Origin: Pseudacidobacterium ailaaui
GTDB lineage: Bacteria; Acidobacteriota; Terriglobia; Terriglobales; Acidobacteriaceae
Reading direction: 5' to 3'
DNA: 64,000 nucleotides
Assembly: GCF_000688455.1 (NCBI RefSeq)
Contig: NZ_JIAL01000001.1
Span: 1,829,001-1,893,000, forward strand
Part shown: positions 8,921-17,121 of the stretch, piece after piece
Layout: the number at the start of each line of letters is the position of its first letter
Numbering within the stretch: the stretch's first letter is position 1
Position numbers and translations under genes: made by a program
The notes under the pieces: model-generated
The model's database searches: none
What the model saw: the letters and a program-made list of their open reading frames with translations, nothing else
What the model was told of the DNA's origin: nothing

Positions 8921-9999
8921 GCTCTCTCTATATAGCGTTGGATTTGTTCCAGCGAGACTTCGCGTGCATTTTCTCCGGCATTCACTCGACGATACCATTC
9001 CGCTGTCCATTCAAGCGCCTTGTGCGCTGTGAGGGCCGGTCGCCAATGGAGCGAGGCTGTTGCGAGACTGGCGTCAAGAGACAATACTGGCATTTCCGCA
9101 AAAACGGGGTCTTTCGATGCGACCCATCCGTGGGATGCCCCAAGGGACCTGGCCATGATGTCAGCCACCTGCGAAACCGTCAGCTCGTCCCCTGCGGAAG
9201 GCCCGAAGTTTAAAGCCTTAGGCAGATCTTTGTTCCCCGAAGACAATGCTTCAAGAAATACGAGGTAGCCAGCCAGAGGTTCAAGGACATGCTGCCAAGG
9301 GCGCGTAGCGTTCGGATAACGCAGTTCTACAGGCCTCCCTGTCATGACGGCTCTCCAGACATCAGGAATCAGCCTGTCCTCGGACCAGTCTCCGCCGCCT
9401 ATTACATTCCCAGCGCGTGCAGTTGCTACTTCCACTCCAAGATCAGTGAAGTAACTATGCGTCCAGCTTGCAGTGACAAGCTCAGCCGCAGCTTTTGAAG
9501 CAGAATATGGATCGTGGCCTCCCAGTGGATCGTTTTCTGAAAAAGGCTTTCCGGTGGAAGTATTCCGATAGACTTTGTCTGTAGTAATAATAAGCACTGC
9601 TTTGAGACCTGGCGTTCCCCGCAAGGATTCAAGAAAATTGGCCGTCCCCATCACATTGACCGCAAACGTCTCCAATGGATCACGGTATGAGCGTCGGACC
9701 AGCGGCTGTGCTGCCATATGTATGGCGATCGTTGGTTGAAATGACTTTATTGCATGCCTGACAACATTCCGATCGCGAATGTCCCCAAACTCCGACGCTG
9801 ACTTTTGAAAGGGGCTTAGAAGTTCAAAAAGGTTGGGTTGAGACAATGGCGGTAAAGAGAGGCCATACACTTCGGCGCCCATTTTTTCCAGCCACAGCGA
9901 GAGCCATGCTCCTTTAAAACCAGAATGACCAGTCAAAAAAACCCGCTGACTGGACCAGAAATCCTGCGCAGGCAGGCGGCTTACTTCCAGATTTTCCAT
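8917..9999 (-). CDS. rfbG: CDP-glucose 4,6-dehydratase
   Basis: A 360-residue extended SDR enzyme converting CDP-glucose to CDP-4-keto-6-deoxyglucose with bound NAD. The Rossmann start is QRVFLTGHSGFKGAWLSLWL, where TGHxGFKGxWL is diagnostic for RfbG rather than RmlB. It continues with AAQPLVRRSY, the TDKVYRN region carrying the catalytic Thr-Asp-Lys, and YSASKAAAELV with the YxxxK pair. The ATG at 9999 has AAGGG about nine bases upstream and gives the usual short N-terminus; an ATG at 10020 is also possible. Either start overlaps the end of the RfbF gene, as expected for a coupled operon. Confidence 0.93.
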   Translation of the reverse strand: MENLEVSRLPAQDFWSSQRVFLTGHSGFKGAWLSLWLEKMGAEVYGLSLPPLSQPNLFELLSPFQKSASEFGDIRDRNVVRHAIKSFQPTIAIHMAAQPLVRRSYRDPLETFAVNVMGTANFLESLRGTPGLKAVLIITTDKVYRNTSTGKPFSENDPLGGHDPYSASKAAAELVTASWTHSYFTDLGVEVATARAGNVIGGGDWSEDRLIPDVWRAVMTGRPVELRYPNATRPWQHVLEPLAGYLVFLEALSSGNKDLPKALNFGPSAGDELTVSQVADIMARSLGASHGWVASKDPVFAEMPVLSLDASLATASLHWRPALTAHKALEWTAEWYRRVNAGENAREVSLEQIQRYIERA

Positions 10000-10757
10000 G
10001 GTGCATTGCCCTTTTGCCATAGTTCCTCTAAATAATTTTTGTCACGCAGCGTGTCCATCGGCTGCCAAAACCCATCGTGTTTAAAGGCATCCAGTTGGCC
10101 GTCCCGCGCCAGTCCCTCAAGAGGCTCTTTTTCCCATACAGTAGAATCCCCCGCAATACGTTGGATCACGCTGGGCTCCAATACGAAGAAACCCGCATTG
10201 ATTCGCGCTCCCTCATCGCTGGGTTTTTCAGCAAAGCGCACCACGCGGTCACCCTCAGTGACCACGACTCCATAGCGGCTAGGAGGCCGAACTGCAGTCA
10301 GTGTAGCTTCATGGCCGCCACGCTTGTGGAACGCTATGAGAGCGGAGATGTCCAGATCAGCCAGTCCGTCTCCATAGGTCATGCAAAAGGGTTCATTTGG
10401 AGAGAGCAGATGCCCAATGCGCCGCAGCCGCCCGCCCGTCATGCTCTCTGCTCCGGTATCTACAAGGGTGACAGACCACGGTGGAAGATAGTTGTTTCCG
10501 AGATAATCAACTCTTCCACGGCTGAGATTAATCTTTACGTCGGACCGGTGCAGGACAAAATTGGCAAAATACTCCTTAATTACGTATCCCTTATATCCCA
10601 GGCAGATAATAAAGTCATGAATGCCGAAGTGGGAGTAAATCATCATGATATGCCACAGTATCGGCTGTCCACCTATCTCTACCATAGGCTTTGGTTTTAT
10701 CTGTGTCTCCTCGGCAAGCCTTGTGCCGAGCCCACCTGCAAGAATGACTGCTTGCAC
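9981..10757 (-). CDS. rfbF: Glucose-1-phosphate cytidylyltransferase
   Basis: A 258-residue nucleotidyltransferase making CDP-glucose from CTP and glucose-1-phosphate. Motifs are AVILAGGLGTRLAEET, KPKPMVEIGGQPILWHIM, and MTYGDGLADLDISALIAFH, the family version of the metal-binding Asp. The length matches known RfbF proteins (about 257). The start is GTG, with AAGGGGG five bases upstream. It heads the CDP-sugar block (RfbF-RfbG-RfbC-epimerase-GT2), all overlapping or nearly so. The 144-bp gap upstream, with AT-rich sequence just before the start, is the likely site of its own promoter. Confidence 0.93.
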   Translation of the reverse strand: MQAVILAGGLGTRLAEETQIKPKPMVEIGGQPILWHIMMIYSHFGIHDFIICLGYKGYVIKEYFANFVLHRSDVKINLSRGRVDYLGNNYLPPWSVTLVDTGAESMTGGRLRRIGHLLSPNEPFCMTYGDGLADLDISALIAFHKRGGHEATLTAVRPPSRYGVVVTEGDRVVRFAEKPSDEGARINAGFFVLEPSVIQRIAGDSTVWEKEPLEGLARDGQLDAFKHDGFWQPMDTLRDKNYLEELWQKGNAPWKIWK

Positions 10758-10901
10758 TTTACCCCCTTCTGGAAACTACCTATATAACGTTAACCTGCTT
10801 TTCGATGAAAAGCGGCTGAACCGGCATTTACGAGCAGCCTTGTGTGATACTGCTGGATTTCTCGGAATCACCTGGAATGAATGTTTGAACGCCACTTAAA
10901 A

Positions 10902-12134
10902 TCAATCATCAATGAGCGAAACAGGCGAAACAAAGGACTGAACGAAATCATGCAAATTACCACCAGAAAACAGCATATTGCATATTCCTGCAGATTCCGC
11001 CGCTTTCATATCTGATTCTTTGTCACCTATGAGAACACTTGCCTCTTTTCTGACTTCCCAAACTCGTAAAAGATCTAAAATCATTCCAGGGGCCGGCTTT
11101 CGGCATTCTGAAATCTGCCGATAAGGTTCTTTAATACCATCAGGATGATATGGACAATAGCGAATGTCATCAATCGTTCCACCAAACTGCTGGACTTCCC
11201 CTACGATTTGATGATGCAGGGCCTGGACATCACTTTCCGTAAAGAATCCTTTTGCAACGCCTGCCTGATTGGTAACCACGAATGCGTGGAATCCTGAATC
11301 TGTCGCGAGTCGAAGAGCTTCTTTTGCCCCAGGAAGCCATTGAAAACGATCCCGTGTTCCGACCCATCCCAAGTCTTCGTTCAGAACCCCATCACGGTCG
11401 AAAAATATAGCTGGTCTTAGTAGACGCGATCGCAGCTCACGTTGTGAGCGCTCATAATCTTCCGGAATGCCAATATCAATAAAATAACCTCGTGCGATTC
11501 TTCCTGATAACCGGTTATCTTTGGCCAGCTTTGGAAGAACGTCACGTTCGAGTGAACAATTTGATTTCAGGTAGTTAAAAACACCCTTGTTAAATATGTA
11601 AATGCCGCTACTAATCAGTCCGTCCCTGGTTCGCTCAGTTTTTTCATGGAAGGCTACAACCTTAGAATCCCGCAGTTCCACTGTCCCGTATCGGCCGCAG
11701 TCAGCCATGTGCCGGAGCAGAATACTTCCAATGCCGTAATGATCTTGACGTTCATAATCAGCAAAAAACCTTGCAAGATTTGTGTCAAACCAAGAATCGC
11801 CATTAATCAGGAGAAAGGTATCGTCCAGGAGTTCGCGAGCATACCACAATGCCCCACCCGTGCCGGCCGGTGACGGTTCAACGGAAAGACGGATTTTTAG
11901 TGGCTTCGGAAGCGTGGAAATGACCTCTTGGCAAAAAGCTTTTACGGCCTCAGATCTATAACCTGCCAGTAAGACAACATCATCAATTCCAAAACGAACC
12001 AGCTCGCGCAGAATCCAAGCAAGAAAAGGTCTTCCGCCACAACTTAAAAGCGGCTTAGGTGTTTGGGCGGTCAAAGAACCCAGGCGGATACCCAGACCTC
12101 CTACAAGGACGGCGCATTGGCGGGGAATCGTCAT
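10902..12134 (-). CDS. Fused heptose-1-phosphate nucleotidyltransferase (HddC) and HAD heptose-bisphosphate phosphatase (GmhB)
   Basis: A 410-residue two-domain enzyme. Residues 1-235 are a sugar-phosphate nucleotidyltransferase (CAVLVGGLGIRLGSLT, TPKPLL, LLINGDSWFD). Residues 240-410 are an HAD-IIIA histidinol-phosphatase/GmhB-like phosphatase: FFDRDGVLNED with Asp246 and Asp248, VVTNQAGVAKG, CRKPAPGM, and IGDKESDMKAA. The two activities are the last steps of GDP-D-glycero-alpha-D-manno-heptose synthesis: removal of the 7-phosphate and GMP transfer. They are usually separate proteins. The zinc loop keeps CPYH but has SEC before RKP where GmhB normally has CxC, so one Cys ligand is replaced by Ser. 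The start at 12134 lies 7 bp after the gmhA stop. ADP-heptose specificity (HldE-like) is less likely because hddA is present. Confidence 0.85.
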   Translation of the reverse strand: MTIPRQCAVLVGGLGIRLGSLTAQTPKPLLSCGGRPFLAWILRELVRFGIDDVVLLAGYRSEAVKAFCQEVISTLPKPLKIRLSVEPSPAGTGGALWYARELLDDTFLLINGDSWFDTNLARFFADYERQDHYGIGSILLRHMADCGRYGTVELRDSKVVAFHEKTERTRDGLISSGIYIFNKGVFNYLKSNCSLERDVLPKLAKDNRLSGRIARGYFIDIGIPEDYERSQRELRSRLLRPAIFFDRDGVLNEDLGWVGTRDRFQWLPGAKEALRLATDSGFHAFVVTNQAGVAKGFFTESDVQALHHQIVGEVQQFGGTIDDIRYCPYHPDGIKEPYRQISECRKPAPGMILDLLRVWEVRKEASVLIGDKESDMKAAESAGICNMLFSGGNLHDFVQSFVSPVSLIDD

Positions 12135-12141
12135 GGAAGCT

Positions 12142-12744
12142 CTAAATCTCCGCTTTGCGTTGAAATATTTTGGCCTCAACAATGCCACACACCATGTGCG
12201 CAGCTGTCAGGTGAATCTGCTGAATGATTGCTGTTTTCTGAGAAGGGACCGCTAGAAGAATATCGCAAAGACCCGACATCGGTCCACCTTGTTTTCCTGT
12301 AAAACCAATGGTTTTCAGGCCGCGAGACCTTGCAGCAGCCAGCGCAGTAAGCACATTTGGCGATTTTCCTGATGTCGAAATGCCCAGGAAAACATCCCCG
12401 GGGACGCCTAAACCCAGTACCTGCCGCTCAAATACTTTTTCATATCCGTAGTCATTGCCTACTGCGGTCAACACCGATGTATCAGTAGTCAAAGCAATGG
12501 CTGGAAGAGGAGCACGATCAAAAAAAAGCCTCGAAATAAATTCGCCTGCGATATGCTGCGCATCCGCTGCGCTGCCACCGTTGCCTGCAACAAGCAGTTT
12601 GTGCCCGCTCCGAAAAGCCTCAGTGATTGCATTTGCAATCTCCAGGACGGAGTCCGTGCAGGTTTTTTCTCCTACAAACGCTTGAAGCGCCCTAAATGAT
12701 TCTTCGCAATAAGAGGTTACAAATTCTGCATCGGACATATCCAT
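12142..12744 (-). CDS. gmhA: Sedoheptulose-7-phosphate isomerase
   Basis: A 200-residue SIS-domain enzyme that turns sedoheptulose 7-phosphate into D-glycero-D-manno-heptose 7-phosphate. Key motifs are LLVAGNGGSAADAQHIAGEF, ALTTDTSVLTAVGNDYGYE, LGISTSGKSPNV and the C-terminal QQIHLTAAHMVCGIVE with the catalytic His. Length and order match GmhA. The ATG at 12744 has GGAG seven bases upstream and overlaps the end of hddA by 28 bp. Its place between the HddA kinase and the HddC-GmhB fusion shows it serves nucleotide-heptose synthesis for this cluster; a second copy for LPS core heptose may exist elsewhere. Confidence 0.95.
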   Translation of the reverse strand: MDMSDAEFVTSYCEESFRALQAFVGEKTCTDSVLEIANAITEAFRSGHKLLVAGNGGSAADAQHIAGEFISRLFFDRAPLPAIALTTDTSVLTAVGNDYGYEKVFERQVLGLGVPGDVFLGISTSGKSPNVLTALAAARSRGLKTIGFTGKQGGPMSGLCDILLAVPSQKTAIIQQIHLTAAHMVCGIVEAKIFQRKAEI

Positions 12745-13850
12745 GATTCTGCTCCGCTTGTGGTTAAATGCAGGTCCTCTGCATGGCCCCCCGATTCGTT
12801 GAGCGCGCGTATTACTGATACCCTTTTTTCGGGCGGGACCAAAAACATGATAAAACCACCACCACCGGCTCCAGAGACTTTTCCGGCGAGAGCTCCGGCA
12901 TCGAGAGCTGCCATCATCATGCGCTCAATTTCGGGCGTAGTTACACCGGATGCAGTCTCTTTTTTTGCCAGCCATGAGCGCTCTAATATTTCGGCCATCT
13001 TCATGATATTTCCACGTAACAATGCCTGCTTCATCTCAATAGCGTCGGATTTTAACTGATGAAGTCCTTCAAGAGTGCTGGTCTTCTTCTCAGTCATACC
13101 TTGACGTTGCTGGTCAATAATGTTTTCAGAGCTTCTGGATATGCCCGAAAAGCAGGTAACTAGGGACGTCTCCAGTTCATTCTGCACAGATCTGGAGATG
13201 CGGAGCGGGTTGACAATGACGCGATCGCCCGCCATGAACTCAAGATAATTAATCCCGCCGAATGACGCGGCGTATTGGTCTTGTTTGCCTCCAGCCAGTT
13301 TAAGATCAATTCTCTCGATTTCAAATGCCAGATGCGCCACTTCATAAGGCCCCAACGGAAGCTCTAATAAGGCCCGAAAGGCCTCTACGAGTGCAACTAC
13401 AAGAGCTGATGAGGAACCGAGTCCAGAACCTGCAGGAGCATCCACGGACGTGCGGACAGTGATAGCCAGCGGGCGCCCACCGCCAAACTCAGAAACCATC
13501 CTTCGATACACGGCGGCATGAAGGGGAAGGCGCGTATCCTGGATAGCCTCCATATCAAGAGGAAATGCTTCGTTTATGTTCAAGTCGCTGGCTACAAAAC
13601 GGATTTTCCAATCGTCCGAAGGCTGGATAAATGTATAAGCGTGTCGATCAATAGTAAGATTCAGAACCGCGCCACCATAGTCCTCAGAATAAGGACTAAC
13701 GTCCGTTCCGCCACCAGCCAGTCCCAGACGAAGCGGCGCGCGGCTCCTGATTTTATACTGCGGCTGTCCAGCACCGATCGTCTCAACATTTCGAGCCAGC
13801 GAATGGACAAATCGCGATGGTTTTTCAATCTCTTTAACGAAATCGCTCAT
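12717..13850 (-). CDS. hddA: D-glycero-alpha-D-manno-heptose 7-phosphate kinase
   Basis: A 377-residue GHMP-family kinase. It has SRAPLRLGLAGGGTDVSPYS at the N-terminus, the ATP loop DAPAGSGLGSSSALVVALVE, and the C-terminal GHMP motif GKVSGAGGGGFIMFLV. HddA phosphorylates D-glycero-D-manno-heptose 7-phosphate at C1 in the alpha configuration, which commits it to the GDP-heptose branch. About 33 extra residues precede the usual start (IRSRAPLR), without a recognisable motif. The ATG at 13850 is preferred over the GTG at 13859 because AGGTG sits at good spacing before it. It opens the heptose block; the 156-bp gap upstream could carry a promoter. Confidence 0.92.
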   Translation of the reverse strand: MSDFVKEIEKPSRFVHSLARNVETIGAGQPQYKIRSRAPLRLGLAGGGTDVSPYSEDYGGAVLNLTIDRHAYTFIQPSDDWKIRFVASDLNINEAFPLDMEAIQDTRLPLHAAVYRRMVSEFGGGRPLAITVRTSVDAPAGSGLGSSSALVVALVEAFRALLELPLGPYEVAHLAFEIERIDLKLAGGKQDQYAASFGGINYLEFMAGDRVIVNPLRISRSVQNELETSLVTCFSGISRSSENIIDQQRQGMTEKKTSTLEGLHQLKSDAIEMKQALLRGNIMKMAEILERSWLAKKETASGVTTPEIERMMMAALDAGALAGKVSGAGGGGFIMFLVPPEKRVSVIRALNESGGHAEDLHLTTSGAESWICPMQNL

Positions 13851-14006
13851 CTTCTTCACCTATGGCTGATTCATACAAGGCAGGCGCCCAGATGGCCTCT
13901 CAAATATTAGTGCCAGAATTGACCGACACTTCAGAAACCTGCAATATCTTGCATGTTTGTACCCTTTCCACTTCTCGCATTCGCAGCATAAAAGGATAAC
14001 TTGGTG

Positions 14007-15194
14007 TTAATTCACAGCCCGTAACTGTTTGATCTTCTTGGCCAATCTGGTACCGCGGTCTTGCCAGTTAAAAGAGTGTGCACAACTTTCCCAGCAGCGT
14101 TTCTGGAGTGCATTCAAATAAGGGATATCATCTATGGATTTCACGATTGCATCCACGAGTTCTTCCATGGTTTCACGGGCGATAAAATCATGATCAGGAT
14201 CAATGGGAAGCCCGGCAACCTGAGATCTGACGGTAGCTACAGGAAGTCCAGCAAAAATATAATAGAGGTACTTGTGCTTAAATCCACCACCTACGTCATC
14301 AGGCATTAAGCCAATCCTTCCTTCTGTAAGATAGGCCCGGACGTCGTCTACTCTTCCTGTAAATTTACAAAATGAAAATCGAGCAGACATTTCATTGATA
14401 AATGTTTCAGGCGCACGGCCTACGATCAGAATGTCAATCCCAGCCTTTCGGAAAGGGTCTTCAGCCAGTTGGAGAAAGCGCCTCAGATTGGCCTGCTTGG
14501 CGATCCAGTCGAAGGCCCCCACAATAATGACACGTTTTGGACGCTGTTGGGTTAAAGGAGCAACGGGAGTAATTTCGCCATCATAAGCAGGGGTCAGCGT
14601 AATAGTTGCCTTTCCTGGAGAGTCATTCTCATAGAGCTGCTTGTCTTCGTCTGTATTTACTACGATGAGGTCACAAGCTGCGACGAGATCTTTCTCGAGT
14701 CGCAGCGCTTTACGAGCATCCATCATGAGAACTGCACGCATGATTGGATCCCTCATGCTTCGGGCAACATCGAATCTCAAGTTTGATTCATAATTATGAG
14801 AGATATAGATGATTAAAGGACGATTTCCGTTAACTGCAATACATTTTTTTATGAAAGGCAAGACCCAACCCATAGCAAAATAATCAATGATTACAAAATC
14901 AGGGCCGGTTTGCATCGCCTTCATGACTGCCTGGATGAACTCCGCGCTCTTGTGGCGATAGGAGTCACTGTGATATTTGGTCAGCAGACTAAGAGCTCGT
15001 ACCTTCTTTTTTAAACGGACACTACTTACTTCGAGTCCCGGCAGAGTCACACCTCGTGCAGAAGCCCTTTCGAAGGCGACCAGAACCCCTTGAGCTCCAT
15101 TCTCCAAAACCCCTCTAAGAAGCCCATTCGAATAAATAAGCAGGCCACTTTCAGGGTTAAATGGTACTTCCTTCATAATCCAGACAAATCTCAT
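14007..15194 (-). CDS. Glycosyltransferase, GT4-type (GT-B fold)
   Basis: A 395-residue GT-B glycosyltransferase. The N-terminal acceptor domain ends near residue 190 (CDLIVVNTDEDKQLYENDS). The donor domain begins at KRVIIVGAFDWIAKQANLRR, with DILIVGRAPE, FTGRVDDVRAYL and IGLMPDDVGGGFKHKYLYYI, where the GGG-x-KxK-x-Y element stands in for the usual EGFGLPxLE donor site. GT4 enzymes transfer from nucleotide sugars with retention. The unusual donor loop resembles transferases of the Glyco_trans_1_4 group. Possible donors here are GDP-heptose or the CDP-deoxyhexose (inference). Its AT-rich composition, by eye, sets it apart from the housekeeping genes. Confidence 0.8.
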   Translation of the reverse strand: MRFVWIMKEVPFNPESGLLIYSNGLLRGVLENGAQGVLVAFERASARGVTLPGLEVSSVRLKKKVRALSLLTKYHSDSYRHKSAEFIQAVMKAMQTGPDFVIIDYFAMGWVLPFIKKCIAVNGNRPLIIYISHNYESNLRFDVARSMRDPIMRAVLMMDARKALRLEKDLVAACDLIVVNTDEDKQLYENDSPGKATITLTPAYDGEITPVAPLTQQRPKRVIIVGAFDWIAKQANLRRFLQLAEDPFRKAGIDILIVGRAPETFINEMSARFSFCKFTGRVDDVRAYLTEGRIGLMPDDVGGGFKHKYLYYIFAGLPVATVRSQVAGLPIDPDHDFIARETMEELVDAIVKSIDDIPYLNALQKRCWESCAHSFNWQDRGTRLAKKIKQLRAVN

Positions 15195-15269
15195 CGGTCG
15201 AATTTTCTTTTAAGGTTTAGGGCAAACAGAGTTTATATGAAACTCTGTTTGCTGTAGTTTGAATAAAAC

Positions 15270-17114
15270 CTATACTTGATAATGACGCACCGATGGCAAT
15301 GATAAAAATGACATTAAGAAATTTTGTGATAGGTGTTCCCACTCTGCGCGCCAATTAAATGTATCTGTAGACCAACTGATCCAGCAACCTGCTATTCCGA
15401 TCTTTTTAGACCGTTGGGGGATTAGGGAAATGCGTGTTCCATTTTCTGCCACTCCGAAACGCTCGTAGTATTGAGTCGGCATGGGGCCTAAGAAGCTGCA
15501 CTCGATGCATTTAAAGCTGACTTGCGGTATGGCTGTATTGTTTTGATGCTGAAACTGCGTCTGACTCACTGCTGACCAGTCTTTTCCAATGATAAAGTGT
15601 GTAAAGGCGGGCAATTCTTGGTTGCCTGCCCAGGAATCAACTATCAGCAGGCCCTTTCCTGGAACCAACCGAACAGCGCGGCCCACAATCACTCCCGCGT
15701 GTTTGTATCCGTCGTGCCATGCCGTGAAAGTCAGAGAGTTTTGGTCGGCATGATCACAAGGCAGTTTATATGCGTATCCTCGCCGACCAACCCGGAAAGA
15801 GCCCCAGAACTCGATTGGTTCCAGTTGCCCTACTGTGGGGCCATTGTGCGAATGTGCCGAGCGTGACCACTCTCTTGCCTTGCCTGCGCTATAGGTCGGA
15901 ACTCCCGGGTCTACGATGAGTCTTTCGCCCTGAACTGATAATTCCAAAGACAGAAAGTCTGCATGAGCATGGCCGGGATTGTCATCAGGGCCACAAGGAC
16001 CGAAATCAAAAACGACACTGTCCTTTCCGGAAGCCATCCGGACATACCCGGTATCGGGGAGTTCATTTTTTACCCGGCCATTCAGGGAATTCGCGGACCT
16101 TTCCAGGATGTTTGCCGGCATCGGCGCTTCCCCCATCCAACTATCATTAAACAGAGCAATTTCTCCATCCGGATGAGTCATTGCATGAACCGCCTGTTCT
16201 GCTTCAACAGATATTCGGCTGACAAGTTGGCTAACAGTAGGAGGCAGGACCCCGCTGTCGCGAAGAATACGGAGATCAAGCAGAGCGAGGACATGATACA
16301 TGGGGCAACGTTCGGCTGGCCCGCCATCAGGCAGGAATTGTTGATGAATGAGCCGAACCAACGGCTTCGCCATCCGCGGAGAGAGTTTATCTACGTTGCT
16401 GGCACTAGCCAGCATTATCAGACTCACGTAGTTTTTAAATAGGTGATTGTATTGAAGATCCCGTTCTAAATTCGCGGAGACAAATGCTGCTCCCAGTTTA
16501 ATTTCTTCAACCATCAGATTGATAACATGACTTGTATCTGCTTGTTCCATGTCTATGCCGGAAGCTGCTGTCAGGCTGAGACAGGTAAGTAAATTGATGA
16601 TCCTGTGTGAGACTGAATAAGGATGCCACACGTCGCGAAAGACGCCGCGTTCAGACCAGGGATTTTGAATATGCATGCTGGTCAGAAGAGAATGAGCAAT
16701 CTCCAATCCAGCACGAACATTACACTTAAAAATCGGCACTAGATATCCCATATAGGCGAGATTCATCCGCCAGAGACGATTGTTTCCCTCGCCTAGATCT
16801 TGGCGCCATTTCACCTGGGACAGTGATCCGAAATCGACCGTTCTATTCAGCAGGGTGAATTTCCCTTTGGCAATGTCTTCAAAAAAATCTCCATGTACAG
16901 CGGCCTGCAGTTGTATAACATGTTTCGCTGCCGATGCAAGCCGTGGAGACTCCGGAAGCGGGTTTGGCATCTTTTGTGCAGCCTTTAGATAATGCCGGTG
17001 CGCAACTTGTGGCCACTTCTCCATCAGCAGGAATTGGCCGCGGCAATAGAAGCGCCATCCCCACTGCTTGAACGTCAGATGTCGGGCGGTCCGGATTATC
17101 AGGCCGATAGACAT
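15270..17114 (-). CDS. Heparinase II/III-like protein
   Basis: A 614-residue protein with an N-terminal alpha/alpha toroid (about residues 60-330: WRMNLAYMGYLVPI, NHLFKNYVSLIML, FLPDGGPAERCPMYH). A beta-sandwich Hepar_II_III domain follows: GHAHADFLSLELSVQGERLIV and WSRSAHSHNGPTVGQ, whose His and Tyr residues match the lyase active site. Families with this fold cleave uronic-acid-containing polysaccharides; members in capsule clusters are thought to modify or trim the polymer. No signal peptide is evident (MSIGLIIRTARHLTFKQWG), so location is unclear. It lies 7 bp after the bi-domain oxidoreductase, a pairing I recall from other EPS clusters. Confidence 0.85.
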   Translation of the reverse strand: MSIGLIIRTARHLTFKQWGWRFYCRGQFLLMEKWPQVAHRHYLKAAQKMPNPLPESPRLASAAKHVIQLQAAVHGDFFEDIAKGKFTLLNRTVDFGSLSQVKWRQDLGEGNNRLWRMNLAYMGYLVPIFKCNVRAGLEIAHSLLTSMHIQNPWSERGVFRDVWHPYSVSHRIINLLTCLSLTAASGIDMEQADTSHVINLMVEEIKLGAAFVSANLERDLQYNHLFKNYVSLIMLASASNVDKLSPRMAKPLVRLIHQQFLPDGGPAERCPMYHVLALLDLRILRDSGVLPPTVSQLVSRISVEAEQAVHAMTHPDGEIALFNDSWMGEAPMPANILERSANSLNGRVKNELPDTGYVRMASGKDSVVFDFGPCGPDDNPGHAHADFLSLELSVQGERLIVDPGVPTYSAGKAREWSRSAHSHNGPTVGQLEPIEFWGSFRVGRRGYAYKLPCDHADQNSLTFTAWHDGYKHAGVIVGRAVRLVPGKGLLIVDSWAGNQELPAFTHFIIGKDWSAVSQTQFQHQNNTAIPQVSFKCIECSFLGPMPTQYYERFGVAENGTRISLIPQRSKKIGIAGCWISWSTDTFNWRAEWEHLSQNFLMSFLSLPSVRHYQV

Positions 17115-17121
17115 TTATAGC

